From contig NZ_JABETK010000001.1 in assembly GCF_013240295.1 (NCBI RefSeq), forward strand, positions 1,054,001 through 1,118,000: DNA of 64,000 bases, given 5' to 3'. The notes beneath the pieces were generated by a model. That model saw only the letters and a program-made list of their open reading frames with translations. It did not search any database and was not told the origin of the DNA. This document shows, one piece after another, positions 1-8,823 of the stretch. A program made the translations under genes and the position numbers. The stretch is from Neoaquamicrobium sediminum (GTDB lineage Bacteria > Pseudomonadota > Alphaproteobacteria > Rhizobiales > Rhizobiaceae). Positions within the stretch are counted from its first letter, which is position 1. Each line of letters starts with the position of its first letter.

Positions 1-1137
1 ATGGCGAACCTGCGCGCCATGGACCGTGCCGCCAACGTCGTGACGGTGGATGCCGGCATGACGCTTGCGCGCGTGCACGAGCTTGCAGCCGGCGAAGGCC
101 GGCAGTTCCCGCTCCATCTGGGCAGCGAGGGCACCGCCCAGATCGGCGGGCTGATTTCGACCAATGCCGGTGGCACTGGCGTGCTCCGCTACGGCCCGAT
201 GCGCGATCTCGTCTGCGGCATTGAGGCGGTGCTGCCCGACGGCAGCGTCTATCGCGATCTCGACGCGCTGCGAAAGAACAACACCGGCTACGACCTCAAG
301 CACCTGCTGATCGGCGCTGAGGGCACGCTCGGCCTCGTCACGGGAGCCGCGCTGCGCCTGCGCCAACCTAACCGGTCGTTCGCCCATGGCTGGATTTCTG
401 TCACCGGACCCGAGGCCGCGGTCGAGCTTCTTTCGCGCCTGCAGGATCGCTGCGGCGACGCGGTCGAAGCCTTCGAGATGCTGAACCGCGCCGAGGTCGA
501 TTGCGTGCTGCGGCATATTCCGCGCACGCGGCTGCCGTTCGAGGCCACGCCGGAATGGTCGGTGATGATCGAGCTCGCCCACACCGATCCCGATGCAGAC
601 CTCGTAGCCGCGCTGGAAGAGGTGATGGCGGCGGCGCTGGACGCCGGCCTCGCAGACGATGCGATCGTCGCGCAGAACGAGGCCCAGGCACAGGACATCT
701 GGCACATCCGCCACTCCGTAACCGAGGCGCACAAGATCGAGGGTGTCGGCATCGTGCACGACACTGCCGTGCGCAATTCGGCCGTGCCCGGCTTCATCGC
801 GGCTGCCGACGAAATGTCGGCGAGGCTGTTTCCGCAGGCGCGGGTGCTCGTCGTCTCCCACCTGGGCGACGGCAATGTGCACTACATCCTCATGTTCCCG
901 CACGACTACTGGCGGGCGCTGCCGGACGGCGAGGCCAAGGCGCTCGAAGTCGAAATGGCTGTGCACGACATCGCCATGCGCTTCGGCGGTACCATCAGCG
1001 CCGAACATGGCATCGGCCGCAAGCTCACATCGGAGCTGCAGCGGCTGGGCGATCCGGTGAAGCTTGCCGTCATGCGCCAGATCAAGCAGGCGCTCGATCC
1101 CGACGGTATGATGAACCCGGGCGCGCTGCTCGGCTGA
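1..1137 (+). CDS. FAD-linked 2-hydroxyacid dehydrogenase (GlcD/D-lactate dehydrogenase type), 5' truncated by window edge
   Basis: C-terminal 378 residues of a VAO-family FAD-binding oxidoreductase that would oxidise a D-2-hydroxyacid to a 2-oxoacid. The FAD-binding half is visible (glycine-rich stretch around residues 40-60 with GGLISTNAGG, then GAEGTLG near 105). The substrate/cap domain follows, with the C-terminal signatures SHLGDGNVHY (about 285-295) and SAEHGIGRKL (about 333-342). Family members are usually 460-480 residues, so roughly 90 N-terminal residues lie before base 1 and the ATG at base 1 is an internal methionine. The physiological substrate (lactate, glycolate, 2-hydroxyglutarate) cannot be told from what is visible. 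Confidence 0.88.
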   Translation: MANLRAMDRAANVVTVDAGMTLARVHELAAGEGRQFPLHLGSEGTAQIGGLISTNAGGTGVLRYGPMRDLVCGIEAVLPDGSVYRDLDALRKNNTGYDLKHLLIGAEGTLGLVTGAALRLRQPNRSFAHGWISVTGPEAAVELLSRLQDRCGDAVEAFEMLNRAEVDCVLRHIPRTRLPFEATPEWSVMIELAHTDPDADLVAALEEVMAAALDAGLADDAIVAQNEAQAQDIWHIRHSVTEAHKIEGVGIVHDTAVRNSAVPGFIAAADEMSARLFPQARVLVVSHLGDGNVHYILMFPHDYWRALPDGEAKALEVEMAVHDIAMRFGGTISAEHGIGRKLTSELQRLGDPVKLAVMRQIKQALDPDGMMNPGALLG

Positions 1138-1350
1138 GCCGACCGCGCAGCCGCCGCTCTCCTTTTGCGGATACAGCCAGCATCAAGCGCCATTGCGCGC
1201 GGGGTTTCATCGGCTTCGCGCAGCAATGTTGCGTGCAACCTTCCGTTCTTGATTGTTCCGGTCCAATCCGGCTCATCGGGGTTGCCCGTTAAATATTATG
1301 GCCGTATATAGGCAGCAACTTCGATGCCATGAGGGCATCATATAGCCAGC

Positions 1351-1415
1351 CATTCAATAATCATTTGATATTGCTGAAGGTGCACAACCTTCATGATCCC
1401 GTGCAATATTGAATG
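1351..1415. promoter_or_regulatory. Nested inverted repeats upstream of the betaine transporter operon
   Basis: The 328-base gap after the dehydrogenase is clearly AT-richer than its surroundings from about 1290 on. It holds CATTCAATA at 1351-1359 matched by TATTGAATG at 1407-1415, a perfect 9-bp inverted pair. Inside lies TGAAGGT-GCACA-ACCTTCA at 1375-1393. The two dyads share almost the same centre (1383 and 1384). This looks like the promoter/operator region of the downstream operon. The outer half-sites loosely resemble BetI-type sites, but that link is only a guess. Confidence 0.5.
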
Positions 1416-1465
1416 TTATTTTTGGTCATGGCTGTATTTATTTTTGGACATCACACAATGGATTC

Positions 1466-2647
1466 ATGAAAACCAAAATATCAGGCAAGAATTTATATAA
1501 GATATTCGGTGGAAGCGCCGAAGACGCATTGAATCTCCTCGAAGCAGGAAAAGACAAAGACGAAATATTCGAGGCAACGGGACAGACCGTCGGCGTGAAC
1601 GACGCAAGTTTCGAGGTGGCCGAAGGCGAGATTTTCGTCGTCATGGGACTTTCCGGGTCCGGCAAATCCACTTTGGTGCGCATGATCAACGGGCTCATCA
1701 AGCCAAGCGCCGGAGAAATTCTGATTGACGGCGTCGATGTCGCCACTTGCTCGGACGAGCAGCTTCGGTGGGTGCGGCGCGAGAAGGTGGCGATGGTCTT
1801 CCAGCACTTCGCCCTCTTCCCGCATAAGACGGTCGCCGACAACGTCGCCTTTGGCCTCAAGATCAAGGGCATGCCCGCCGCCGAGCGGCGCGAGAGGGCG
1901 CAGGCGGCCCTCGATCAGGTGGGCCTCGGCGCACGTGCCGACAGCTACCCGGACGAGCTTTCCGGCGGCATGCAGCAGCGCGTCGGCCTTGCCCGCGGTC
2001 TCGCCTCGGAGCCCGAAATCCTTCTGATGGACGAGCCGTTCAGCGCGCTCGACCCGCTCATCCGCAGCGACATGCAGCAGGAGCTCATCGAGCTCCAGCG
2101 CTCGCTCAAGAAGACGATCGTCTTCATCACCCACGACCTGAACGAAGCGCTGACGCTCGGCAGCACCATCGCGATCATGCGCAACGGCGCCATCGTGCAG
2201 ACCGGCAGCGCCGAAGAGATCGTCGGCAGCCCGGCCGACGATTACGTTGCCGCCTTCACCAAGGACATCGACCGGTCGCTGGTCTTCACCGCCGGCAGCG
2301 TGGCGGAACCCGGCGAAGCGCTTGAGCTCGCTGCAGCCGACCTGAAATCGGCGCTCGCCGCCATGGAGCGGCTGGACAGGGACGCGATCCACCTCGTCGA
2401 CGACGGCAAGCCGGCCGGCATCGTAACCTATCGCGAAGCCAACGCCGCGCTGGGTCGCAAAGGCAGCACGCTTCGCGATGTCCTGAACGACGACTTCCCT
2501 GCGGCCGAGCCCGACACACGGCTGTTCGATCTCTACGAACTGGCGCAGACCGGCCTTCCGATCGCGCTCACCAATGGTGACGGACGGCTCTCCGGCATTG
2601 TCGAGCCGAAGGCGGTCTTCGCGCAGCTTTCAGCGGGAGGCGCCTGA
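1466..2647 (+). CDS. proV: Glycine betaine/L-proline ABC transporter ATP-binding protein (ProV/ChoV type)
   Basis: Cytoplasmic ATPase of a quaternary-amine/osmoprotectant importer. Walker A GLSGSGKST lies near residue 56, the ABC signature SGGMQQRVGLARG near 160, Walker B ILLMDEPFSALD near 182, and the switch histidine in FITHD follows. Residues about 270-394 form the CBS-like C-terminal regulatory part typical of ProV. The start at 1466 begins MKTKISGKNLYKIFGG, the usual N-terminus of the family; an ATG at 1409 would add 19 atypical residues. The stop is 1 base before the permease start, so the genes are translationally linked. With 394 residues it is full length. Choline rather than betaine is possible as the substrate. 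Confidence 0.93.
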   Translation: MKTKISGKNLYKIFGGSAEDALNLLEAGKDKDEIFEATGQTVGVNDASFEVAEGEIFVVMGLSGSGKSTLVRMINGLIKPSAGEILIDGVDVATCSDEQLRWVRREKVAMVFQHFALFPHKTVADNVAFGLKIKGMPAAERRERAQAALDQVGLGARADSYPDELSGGMQQRVGLARGLASEPEILLMDEPFSALDPLIRSDMQQELIELQRSLKKTIVFITHDLNEALTLGSTIAIMRNGAIVQTGSAEEIVGSPADDYVAAFTKDIDRSLVFTAGSVAEPGEALELAAADLKSALAAMERLDRDAIHLVDDGKPAGIVTYREANAALGRKGSTLRDVLNDDFPAAEPDTRLFDLYELAQTGLPIALTNGDGRLSGIVEPKAVFAQLSAGGA

Positions 2648-2648
2648 C

Positions 2649-3587
2649 ATGATCAGCCCATCCGATTTCGACTTTCTCGCAATCCCTTTCGCCGACTGGA
2701 TCAACCTGTTCGTTCGAGACTGGCTGGTGCCCAACTTCCGGCCCTTCTTCCGGTCCATGCAGTGGCCGGTGAGCCAGGTGCTGAACGGCCTGTCCACCTT
2801 CCTAAACGCCACGCCGATGCTGGTGTTTACCGCCGCGCTCGCGCTGATCGCCTGGCGCACGGCGGGCCGCGGCGTCGCCATATTCACGCTGGTCGCGCTC
2901 GTCTTCATCGACCTCATCGGCCTCTGGCCGGAGACGATGACGACGCTGGCCATGGTCGTGACGGCAGTGTTCTTCTGCGTCGTGATCGGCATCCCGCTGG
3001 GCGTGCTCGCCGCGCGCAGCGACATCTTCCAGGCCGTGCTGCGGCCGATCCTCGACATCATGCAGACGATCCCGTCCTTCGTGTATCTGGTGCCGATCGT
3101 CATGCTGTTCGGCGTCGGCGTGGTGCCGGGCATCATCGCGACGATCATCTTCGCGGTTCCGCCGATCATCAGGCTGACCAATCTCGGCATCCGGAACGTG
3201 CGCCACGACCTCACGGAAGCCGCCGTCGCGTTCGGCGCGACGCCGTGGCAGTCGCTGGTGGAGGTGCAGTTTCCGCTGGCGCTGCGCACCATCATGGCCG
3301 GCCTCAACCAGACGCTGATGCTGGCGCTGTCGATGGTCGTCATCGCCGCGCTCATCGGCGCGGGCGGGCTCGGCCTGACCGTGTTCACCGGCCTCGGCCG
3401 GCTGGACGTCGGCAATGCCACGGCCGGCGGCGTCGGCATCGTGCTGCTCGCCATCATCCTCGACCGCATCAGCCAGGCGCTCGGCGAAAAACGCTCCGTG
3501 CGCACGGTCTCCCTGATGGAGACGATGCGATCCCTTTTCTCGCCGCGGCGCGACGCCGCCGCCGGCGAGTCGCAGCGGGCAGGCTGA
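2649..3587 (+). CDS. proW: Glycine betaine/proline ABC transporter permease (ProW/ChoW type)
   Basis: Inner-membrane permease of the same importer, 312 residues. It has an N-terminal amphipathic stretch, then several hydrophobic segments from about residue 55. The BPD_transp_1 domain carries the EAA-loop sequence EAAVAFGATPWQSL, which docks on the ATPase. The start at 2649 follows the ATPase stop with a single base between them; the reading frame extends further upstream but only inside the ATPase gene. The 3' end lies in the first of three hairpins that separate it from the binding-protein gene. Confidence 0.92.
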   Translation: MISPSDFDFLAIPFADWINLFVRDWLVPNFRPFFRSMQWPVSQVLNGLSTFLNATPMLVFTAALALIAWRTAGRGVAIFTLVALVFIDLIGLWPETMTTLAMVVTAVFFCVVIGIPLGVLAARSDIFQAVLRPILDIMQTIPSFVYLVPIVMLFGVGVVPGIIATIIFAVPPIIRLTNLGIRNVRHDLTEAAVAFGATPWQSLVEVQFPLALRTIMAGLNQTLMLALSMVVIAALIGAGGLGLTVFTGLGRLDVGNATAGGVGIVLLAIILDRISQALGEKRSVRTVSLMETMRSLFSPRRDAAAGESQRAG

Positions 3588-3639
3588 CCTGCCCCGACCG
3601 CGTCTCGCGCGGTCCCATGCCCCGCCATCCGCGTGGGGC
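3577..3639 (+). promoter_or_regulatory. Three tandem hairpins between permease and binding-protein genes
   Basis: Perfect stem GGGCAGG/CCTGCCC with a 4-base loop (3577-3583/3588-3594, spanning the permease stop). Perfect stem GACCGCG/CGCGGTC with a 5-base loop (3596-3602/3608-3614). A third stem GCCCCGC paired with GCGTGGGGC containing a 2-base bulge (3619-3625/3631-3639). They sit just before the AAGGAG ribosome-binding site of the binding-protein gene. Such intercistronic structures often stabilise or insulate the segment for an abundant periplasmic protein; that role is inferred. Confidence 0.6.
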
Positions 3640-3664
3640 GAAAGAAGAAAGCAAGGAGACTGAC

Positions 3665-4708
3665 ATGAACAACCACAACCTATCGCGGCTCTTCGCCGTG
3701 GCCCTTGCGGCCGGCACGATGCTTACCGCACCGATGGCGACCGCACAGGCACAGGAAGGGCCCGGTGCCGGTGTGACCGTGCGCATGGCCCAGGCCACAT
3801 GGGACACCGGCTGGTTCCCCGCCGCCGTCTACAAGCAGCTCCTGGAGCGGCTGGGCTACACGGTCGAAGGACCAACCACGCTCGACAACCCGCCTTTCTA
3901 CCAGGCGGTTTCGCAGGGCGACCTCGATCTGTGGGTCAATGGCTGGTTCCCGCTCCACAACACCTATGAGGACACCTATTCGCAGGGCGCCGAACTCGTC
4001 GGCAATGTCGCCCAGGGCGGCGCGCTCGAGGGCTATCTCGTCGACAAGGCCTCCATCGAGAAGTTCGACATCAAGTCGCTCGAGGACTTCAAGCGCGATG
4101 AGGTCAAGGAAGCCTTCGACCGCGATGGCGACGGCAAGGCCGATCTGGTTGCCTGCCCGCCCGGCTGGGGATGCGAGATCACCATCGAGCATCATCTCGA
4201 TGCCTACGAGCTGCGCGACCACGTCAACCCGATCAAGGCCAGCTACTCCGCCTCGATGGCGGATGCCGTGGCAGCCTACGGCGAAGGCGACCCGATTCTC
4301 TTCTACACCTGGACGCCGAACTGGACCGTCGACACGCTGAAGCCCGGCGAGGACGTGATGTGGATCGAGGTTCCCGAGGTGAACCTGCCGGAAGCACAGA
4401 AGGACCTCGAGGAGGCCGCGACGCTCGACGGCGTCAATGGCTGCATCAACGATCCATGCAAGCTCGGCTTCCCGGCCAACGACATCCGTCCGGTAGTCAA
4501 CTCTGCCTTCCTGGAAGAAAACCCGGCCGTGCAGGCGCTGCTTGAGGCCGCCTCGATCCCGATCGAGGACATCTTTGCCCAGAACGCGAAGATGAATAAC
4601 GGCGAAGGCGACGCCGAGGACATCGAGCGTCACGCCAGTGAGTGGATCGAAGCCAATGAGGAGCTCGTCTCCGGCTGGCTCGAAACCGCCCGCGCCGCTG
4701 CCGACTGA
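3665..4708 (+). CDS. proX: Glycine betaine/proline ABC transporter periplasmic substrate-binding protein (ProX type)
   Basis: Secreted binding protein of 347 residues with a Sec signal peptide ending near TAQAQ (residue 30). Like E. coli ProX it has an acidic DRDGDGKADL loop (about 152-161), followed by a CPPGWGC segment whose cysteines C164 and C170 would form the family disulfide. Tryptophans W90, W168 and W216/W220 are placed like the aromatic cage that holds the trimethylammonium group. This supports betaine or a related quaternary amine as ligand. The start is preceded by AAGGAG at about 6 bases. A terminator-like hairpin follows the stop. Confidence 0.93.
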   Translation: MNNHNLSRLFAVALAAGTMLTAPMATAQAQEGPGAGVTVRMAQATWDTGWFPAAVYKQLLERLGYTVEGPTTLDNPPFYQAVSQGDLDLWVNGWFPLHNTYEDTYSQGAELVGNVAQGGALEGYLVDKASIEKFDIKSLEDFKRDEVKEAFDRDGDGKADLVACPPGWGCEITIEHHLDAYELRDHVNPIKASYSASMADAVAAYGEGDPILFYTWTPNWTVDTLKPGEDVMWIEVPEVNLPEAQKDLEEAATLDGVNGCINDPCKLGFPANDIRPVVNSAFLEENPAVQALLEAASIPIEDIFAQNAKMNNGEGDAEDIERHASEWIEANEELVSGWLETARAAAD

Positions 4709-4729
4709 TCGGCCGGACGCATCAAAACC

Positions 4730-4757
4730 ACCCATCCGCCGGACACGGCGGGTGGGT
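4730..4757 (+). terminator. Terminator-like hairpin after the betaine transporter operon
   Basis: Stem of 11 bases, ACCCATCCGCC (4730-4740) with GGCGGGTGGGT (4747-4757), one G-T wobble and a 6-base loop. It lies 22 bases after the binding-protein stop and between convergent genes, so it could serve both strands. There is no clear T tract, so termination may be weak or factor-assisted. Confidence 0.55.
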
Positions 4758-4790
4758 CCCCTCCGATACCACCCGTCTTTCCCGGTCGGG

Positions 4791-5729
4791 CTATGTCTCC
4801 CGGGAACTCAGCCCCACGGCTTCCACCTTTGAAGGCGTCTCCGCGACGGGCTCCCGATCCATTGCAATCTCATCTTTTTCGTCGTCGAGCGACCGCGGCC
4901 GGTGCACCAGCGTCACCAACACGAACGAGATGATCATCAACAGATACCAGGCGCCTAGCTTGTGGATCGACACCGGTGTCCAGCCGTCCTCCTGGCCCGG
5001 ATAGAGCCAGGCGCGCGACCATGTGCCGATATTTTCAGCGAACCAGATGAACAGCGACACCAGCAGGAAGCCGACGAGCAGCGGCATCCGGTGGCGGAAC
5101 CGGAAAACGCGGTAGTGCACCGTCGTGCGCAGGAACAGCAGTGCCGTCGCCGCAAAGAGCACAATGCGGAAATCGACGACGAAATGATGCGCGAAGAAGT
5201 TGACGTAGATCGCAACAGCTAGCGCCACTGTCGTCCAGAAGGGCGGATAGTTCGTGTAGCGCATGTCGAAGATACGGCTGACGCGCGCCAGATAAGAGCC
5301 GACGGCCGCATACAGGAATCCCGAAAACAGCGGAACGCCGGCGATGCGGAAGAAGCTCTCCTCCGGATAGACCCAGGAGCCCGCGCCGGTCTTGAAGATT
5401 TCCATCGCCGTTCCGACGACGTGGAAGATGAGGATCACCCTCGCCTCGGAAAGCGTCTCCAACTTGAGGCCCAGCATGGCGAGCTGGATCCCGAGCGCGG
5501 CGAGAAACAGGAAGTCGTAGCGGCTTATGATGCTCGCATCGGGCCACAGCAGGCGCGTGCCGATGATAAGCACCAGCATCGCGCCGCCGAACAGGCACGC
5601 CCAGCCCTGCTTGAGCCCGAAAACCACGAACTCGACCGCAGCGCCATAGAGGCCATGCGCCGGCAGTCGGTCGAGCACCACATGCGCGGCTGCATCGATC
5701 CGTGCCTCAAGGGAGGTAAAGCGCCTCAA
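4791..5729 (-). CDS. DUF817 family integral membrane protein
   Basis: 312 residues with about eight hydrophobic segments. It matches the DUF817 (YoaT-like) family in the run around WACLFGGAMLV, the TGAGSWVYPEE segment and the late WFAENIGTWSRAWLYPGQ segment. The function of this family is unknown. The C-terminal 40 residues are charged and probably cytoplasmic. Its start codon overlaps the stop of the upstream nucleotidase gene by 4 bases, so the two are translationally coupled. It converges on the betaine operon. Confidence 0.82.
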   Translation of the reverse strand: MRRFTSLEARIDAAAHVVLDRLPAHGLYGAAVEFVVFGLKQGWACLFGGAMLVLIIGTRLLWPDASIISRYDFLFLAALGIQLAMLGLKLETLSEARVILIFHVVGTAMEIFKTGAGSWVYPEESFFRIAGVPLFSGFLYAAVGSYLARVSRIFDMRYTNYPPFWTTVALAVAIYVNFFAHHFVVDFRIVLFAATALLFLRTTVHYRVFRFRHRMPLLVGFLLVSLFIWFAENIGTWSRAWLYPGQEDGWTPVSIHKLGAWYLLMIISFVLVTLVHRPRSLDDEKDEIAMDREPVAETPSKVEAVGLSSRET

Positions 5730-6436
5730 TGGGCAAGCGCCGCATTGATGCGCGTCAGGAAGCCGGCGAGGTCGTCGGTGACGTAGTCGACGTCATCCTC
5801 GTTATCGGCGTCGCGCTCCCATATCTCGGAGAAGGTCAGCTCGAAATTGTTCGGCACGATCAGAACCGTCGTCATGCCGAGCGCCTTGGGCACGGCAAGA
5901 TTGCGGGCAAGGTCCTCGAACATGACCGCATGGGCGGTGTCGACGCGATGCAGGCCCACGAATTTGTCGTAGGTCTCGCGCGCCGGCTTGGGCGTCAGGT
6001 CGGCCGCCACGATGTCGAAGATGTCGTTGAAATGGTCGAGGATGCCGAGTTGCCGCGCCGTGCGCTCGGCGTGACCCCGGTCGCCGTTGGTGAAGATGAA
6101 CTTACGGCCCGGCAGGGTGCGGATGGCATCGCCGAGTGCCGGGTTTGGATCGACCCAGGAATAGTCGATGTCGTGCACCTTGTTGAGGAAGTCGTCCGGA
6201 TCGATGCCATGGCGGGCCATCAGCCCGTTCAGCGTGGTTCCATATTCCCGATACAGGTCCTTCTGCAACACGCGCGCCTCGTCGCGCGGCAGTTGCAGCA
6301 ACTCCGACACATACGCCGTCATCTTCACGTCGATCTGCGAAAACAGGTTCGAGTGATGCGGATAGAGCGTGTTGTCGAGGTCGAACACCCAGTCGGTGAC
6401 ATGGGCGAAGCGCGCGGGATCGGGAAGATTTGTCAT
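5726..6436 (-). CDS. HAD-superfamily pyrimidine 5'-nucleotidase (SDT1/PpnN-like)
   Basis: Cytoplasmic HAD phosphatase of 236 residues. The N-terminal motif I is FDLDNTLYP, with D19 as nucleophile and D21 as acid/base. Motif II is in FIFTNGDRGH, the motif III lysine in TPKPARETYDKF, and the acidic motif IV in VMFEDLARN. This fits the yeast Sdt1-like pyrimidine 5'-nucleotidase family, which dephosphorylates UMP/CMP-type substrates. In rhizobia this gene commonly lies near argB and dapD, both of which are in this window. First gene of a two-gene operon with the DUF817 gene. Confidence 0.85.
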   Translation of the reverse strand: MTNLPDPARFAHVTDWVFDLDNTLYPHHSNLFSQIDVKMTAYVSELLQLPRDEARVLQKDLYREYGTTLNGLMARHGIDPDDFLNKVHDIDYSWVDPNPALGDAIRTLPGRKFIFTNGDRGHAERTARQLGILDHFNDIFDIVAADLTPKPARETYDKFVGLHRVDTAHAVMFEDLARNLAVPKALGMTTVLIVPNNFELTFSEIWERDADNEDDVDYVTDDLAGFLTRINAALAH

Positions 6437-6569
6437 GGCACCTGACTAGACGATTCCATAGGCCGAATGAAGCGCCACGATAATTCGGCGAGTATGTCGA
6501 ATTGGAGATGCGCTCGAAACGACCGATTCACTTTCCCCTGCCATGAGGTCCGCCAACGGAAGGATCGTC

Positions 6570-7349
6570 ATGAAGCAGGTTTTGGCAAAGGCAGCGTTGT
6601 TTGCCGTGGTCTCGGCAGCAGCGTCGCTCCTGATTGTGGTCGCACTCGTGCCGCTCATCGGCGGGGTCGTGGAAGGCAACGCGCTGTTGATGGCGCTGCT
6701 TTGCCCGCTGGTCATCGCCTTTCCCGCGAGCGGCCACACTTTGTGGCAGAAGAAAAAGCTCTCCGACGCCTTGCTCGAACTGACCCGCGCCCATGACGAG
6801 CTTGCCGATGCTCACATGCAGCTCGCCGAGGCGCATGCGCGGCTGTCGGAAAAGGCCCGTCACGACGACATGACCGGCCTGCTCAACCGCGAAGCGTTCT
6901 TCGCGGCATTGAAGAGCCTGCGGCGCCGTACCGACAGCGGCGCGCTGCTCATCATCGACGCGGACAATTTCAAATACATCAACGACACCCATGGCCACCA
7001 GCAGGGTGACGTGGCGCTGAAGCTGATCACCGAGGCGATCCGCACCGCCCTGCGCGAGGACGATCTCGTCGGCCGCATCGGCGGCGAGGAATTTGGCGCG
7101 TTCCTTGTCGGCGCCAATGTGAACGAAGCCATCGAGGTGGCCGAACGCATCCGTCTTGCTGTCGAGGCGATCCGTTTCTCGCCCGGCGAAGGAAAATATC
7201 TGCCCCTTTCCGTCAGCATCGGCGCATCCAGGCTGCGTCCGCAGCTGACATGGTCGGAAATGATGCGCGAAGCAGACCGGCGGCTCTACGAAGCCAAGCG
7301 CCGCGGTCGCAACCGGGTCGTTTTCGAGACCGTCGCAAAAGCGGCCTGA
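6570..7349 (+). CDS. Membrane-anchored diguanylate cyclase (GGDEF domain)
   Basis: 259 residues. Two N-terminal hydrophobic segments (about 10-32 and 38-55), a coiled-coil linker rich in E, A, H and L (about 62-95), then a complete GGDEF domain. The active-site motif is GGEEF at 171-175, a catalytically competent variant, so it should make c-di-GMP from GTP. An inhibitory I-site RxxD lies exactly five residues before it (R162-D165), predicting product feedback inhibition. The start at 6570 is chosen because GGAAGGA lies 5 bases upstream; an in-frame ATG at 6543 lacks such a site. There is no recognisable sensor domain beyond the short membrane anchor. Confidence 0.9.
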   Translation: MKQVLAKAALFAVVSAAASLLIVVALVPLIGGVVEGNALLMALLCPLVIAFPASGHTLWQKKKLSDALLELTRAHDELADAHMQLAEAHARLSEKARHDDMTGLLNREAFFAALKSLRRRTDSGALLIIDADNFKYINDTHGHQQGDVALKLITEAIRTALREDDLVGRIGGEEFGAFLVGANVNEAIEVAERIRLAVEAIRFSPGEGKYLPLSVSIGASRLRPQLTWSEMMREADRRLYEAKRRGRNRVVFETVAKAA

Positions 7350-7485
7350 CCAGGGAAAGCCGCATGAGGCCGGGCACAGCCCCCACAAGCAAGATGGGTA
7401 AGGAACGGGTGTCGTCTTTCGCAGCTCCATTGCAAGCGTGAGCGCACGGGTCTAGACAGCGTTCGTCCCTCACGCGCCGTCTCCC

Positions 7486-8391
7486 ATGGAACTCTGGATA
7501 CCCATCACCGTCGCTGCCGCGTTCCTGCAGAACCTGCGTTCTGCGGCGCAGAAGCATTTGAAAGCGGTGATGGGCACCACCGGCGCGACCTTCGTGCGCT
7601 TCGGTTTCGGCCTGCCTTTCGCGCTTCTCTTCCTGCTCGTGCTCAGCCGACTTGCCGGCTACCAGATCCCGTCTCCCAACGGCACGTTCCTGTTCTGGGT
7701 GGCGGTAGGCGCCTTCGGGCAGATCGGAGCGACTTTCCTGCTCATCCACCTTTTCTCCTACCGCAACTTCGCGGTGGGCACGGCCTATTCGCGCACCGAG
7801 CCGGCACAGACGGCGCTGTTCGCGTTGCTCTTCTTCGGCGAGCGGGTCACGGGTGGAACGCTGCTTGCAATCGCCGTCAGCGTCTTCGGCGTCATGCTGA
7901 TATCGGTCGCGCACATGCATATGAGCTGGCGCAATCTCGTCGCCTCGATCTTTGCGAGGAACGCGCTGATCGGGCTTGCCTCCGGCACGCTGTTCGGCAT
8001 CGCTGCTGTCGCCTATCGCGCGGCATCGCTGGCGCTGGGCGGCCCGAACTTCATGATGCAGGCAGCCGTCACCCTCGCCTGGACGATCACGCTCCAGACG
8101 CTAGTCATGGGCGGCTGGATGCTGTGGAAGGACCGCGCCGAGATCGGCCGCATCGGCAAGGCGTGGAAGGTCTCGCTGTTTACCGGCTTCGTCGGCGCGA
8201 CCGCCTCGTTCGGCTGGTTCATGGCGATGACTTTACAACAGGCAGCGGTGGTGAAGGCGCTGGCCCAGATCGAAATGCTCTTCACCTTCACCGCCTCGGT
8301 GTTCTTCTTCAAGGAGAAGATCAACCGGCTGGAGACCGCCGGTTGCCTCCTGATCGTCGCCGGGATCCTGATCCTCGTGCTTCTGGGCTGA
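7486..8391 (+). CDS. DMT-superfamily (EamA-type) permease
   Basis: 301 residues with about ten hydrophobic segments arranged as two EamA-like repeats (residues about 5-140 and 155-300). Hallmarks include the YSRTEPAQTALFALLFFGE segment closing repeat 1 and the ALAQIEMLFTFTASVFFFKEK segment closing repeat 2. It would be an inner-membrane metabolite exporter. The substrate cannot be inferred. It is monocistronic and converges on the decarboxylase-like gene 3 bases away. Confidence 0.85.
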   Translation: MELWIPITVAAAFLQNLRSAAQKHLKAVMGTTGATFVRFGFGLPFALLFLLVLSRLAGYQIPSPNGTFLFWVAVGAFGQIGATFLLIHLFSYRNFAVGTAYSRTEPAQTALFALLFFGERVTGGTLLAIAVSVFGVMLISVAHMHMSWRNLVASIFARNALIGLASGTLFGIAAVAYRAASLALGGPNFMMQAAVTLAWTITLQTLVMGGWMLWKDRAEIGRIGKAWKVSLFTGFVGATASFGWFMAMTLQQAAVVKALAQIEMLFTFTASVFFFKEKINRLETAGCLLIVAGILILVLLG

Positions 8392-8394
8392 TTA

Positions 8395-8823
8395 CTACTG
8401 GCTGTCCCAGGCTGAGGCCGTATCGGAACCGTCCAGTTCGGCAAACAGCGCCAGCGCCGCGTTGATGCCGTTGATCGCGGCGGGCCAGCCGCCATAAGCT
8501 GCCATCTGCAGGATGATCTCGAGCACCTCCTGCCGGTCCGCGCCGGCGGCGAGCGTGTGCTCGATGTTAACCTTGAGCTGCGGCGCGGTTTGCCCGCCGA
8601 GCACCGTCAGCGCGGCGACCGTGGCGAGCTGGCGCGTCTTCAGGTCCAGCCCGTCGCGCGCGTAGAGCCGGCCATAGGCGGATTCGATCAGCGTTTCCGC
8701 AAACCCCGGCAGTGCCGTGTCATAGCGGCCTGCAAGGAGCGCTTCCAGTTCGGGGTTCAGTTTCCTCGCAATATCGCGCCCCTTGTCGAGCGCCGGGCGC
8801 TCAATCGTCTGTTCAGTGTTCAT
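8395..8823 (-). CDS. Carboxymuconolactone decarboxylase family protein
   Basis: 142-residue all-helical protein of the CMD/AhpD family. The core LKTRQLATVAALTVLGGQ, followed by NIEHTLAAGADRQEVLEIILQ and AAYGGWPAAINGI, is typical of gamma-carboxymuconolactone decarboxylase-like members. It lacks the CxxC pair of AhpD peroxidase partners, so a thiol-peroxidase role is unlikely. The start at 8823 has GGAAGGA 9 bases upstream. The gene overlaps the upstream MerR regulator gene by 11 bases, so it is probably that regulator's co-transcribed target. The exact reaction is unknown. Confidence 0.85.
   Translation of the reverse strand: MNTEQTIERPALDKGRDIARKLNPELEALLAGRYDTALPGFAETLIESAYGRLYARDGLDLKTRQLATVAALTVLGGQTAPQLKVNIEHTLAAGADRQEVLEIILQMAAYGGWPAAINGINAALALFAELDGSDTASAWDSQ

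Noticed and set aside
1351..1415. Naming the dyad a BetI operator
   Set aside because: Half-site resemblance is weak and no betI gene is in the window; kept only as an unnamed regulatory dyad.
7350..7485. A small coding frame between the diguanylate cyclase and the DMT permease
   Set aside because: Short frames there lack ribosome-binding sites and family features.
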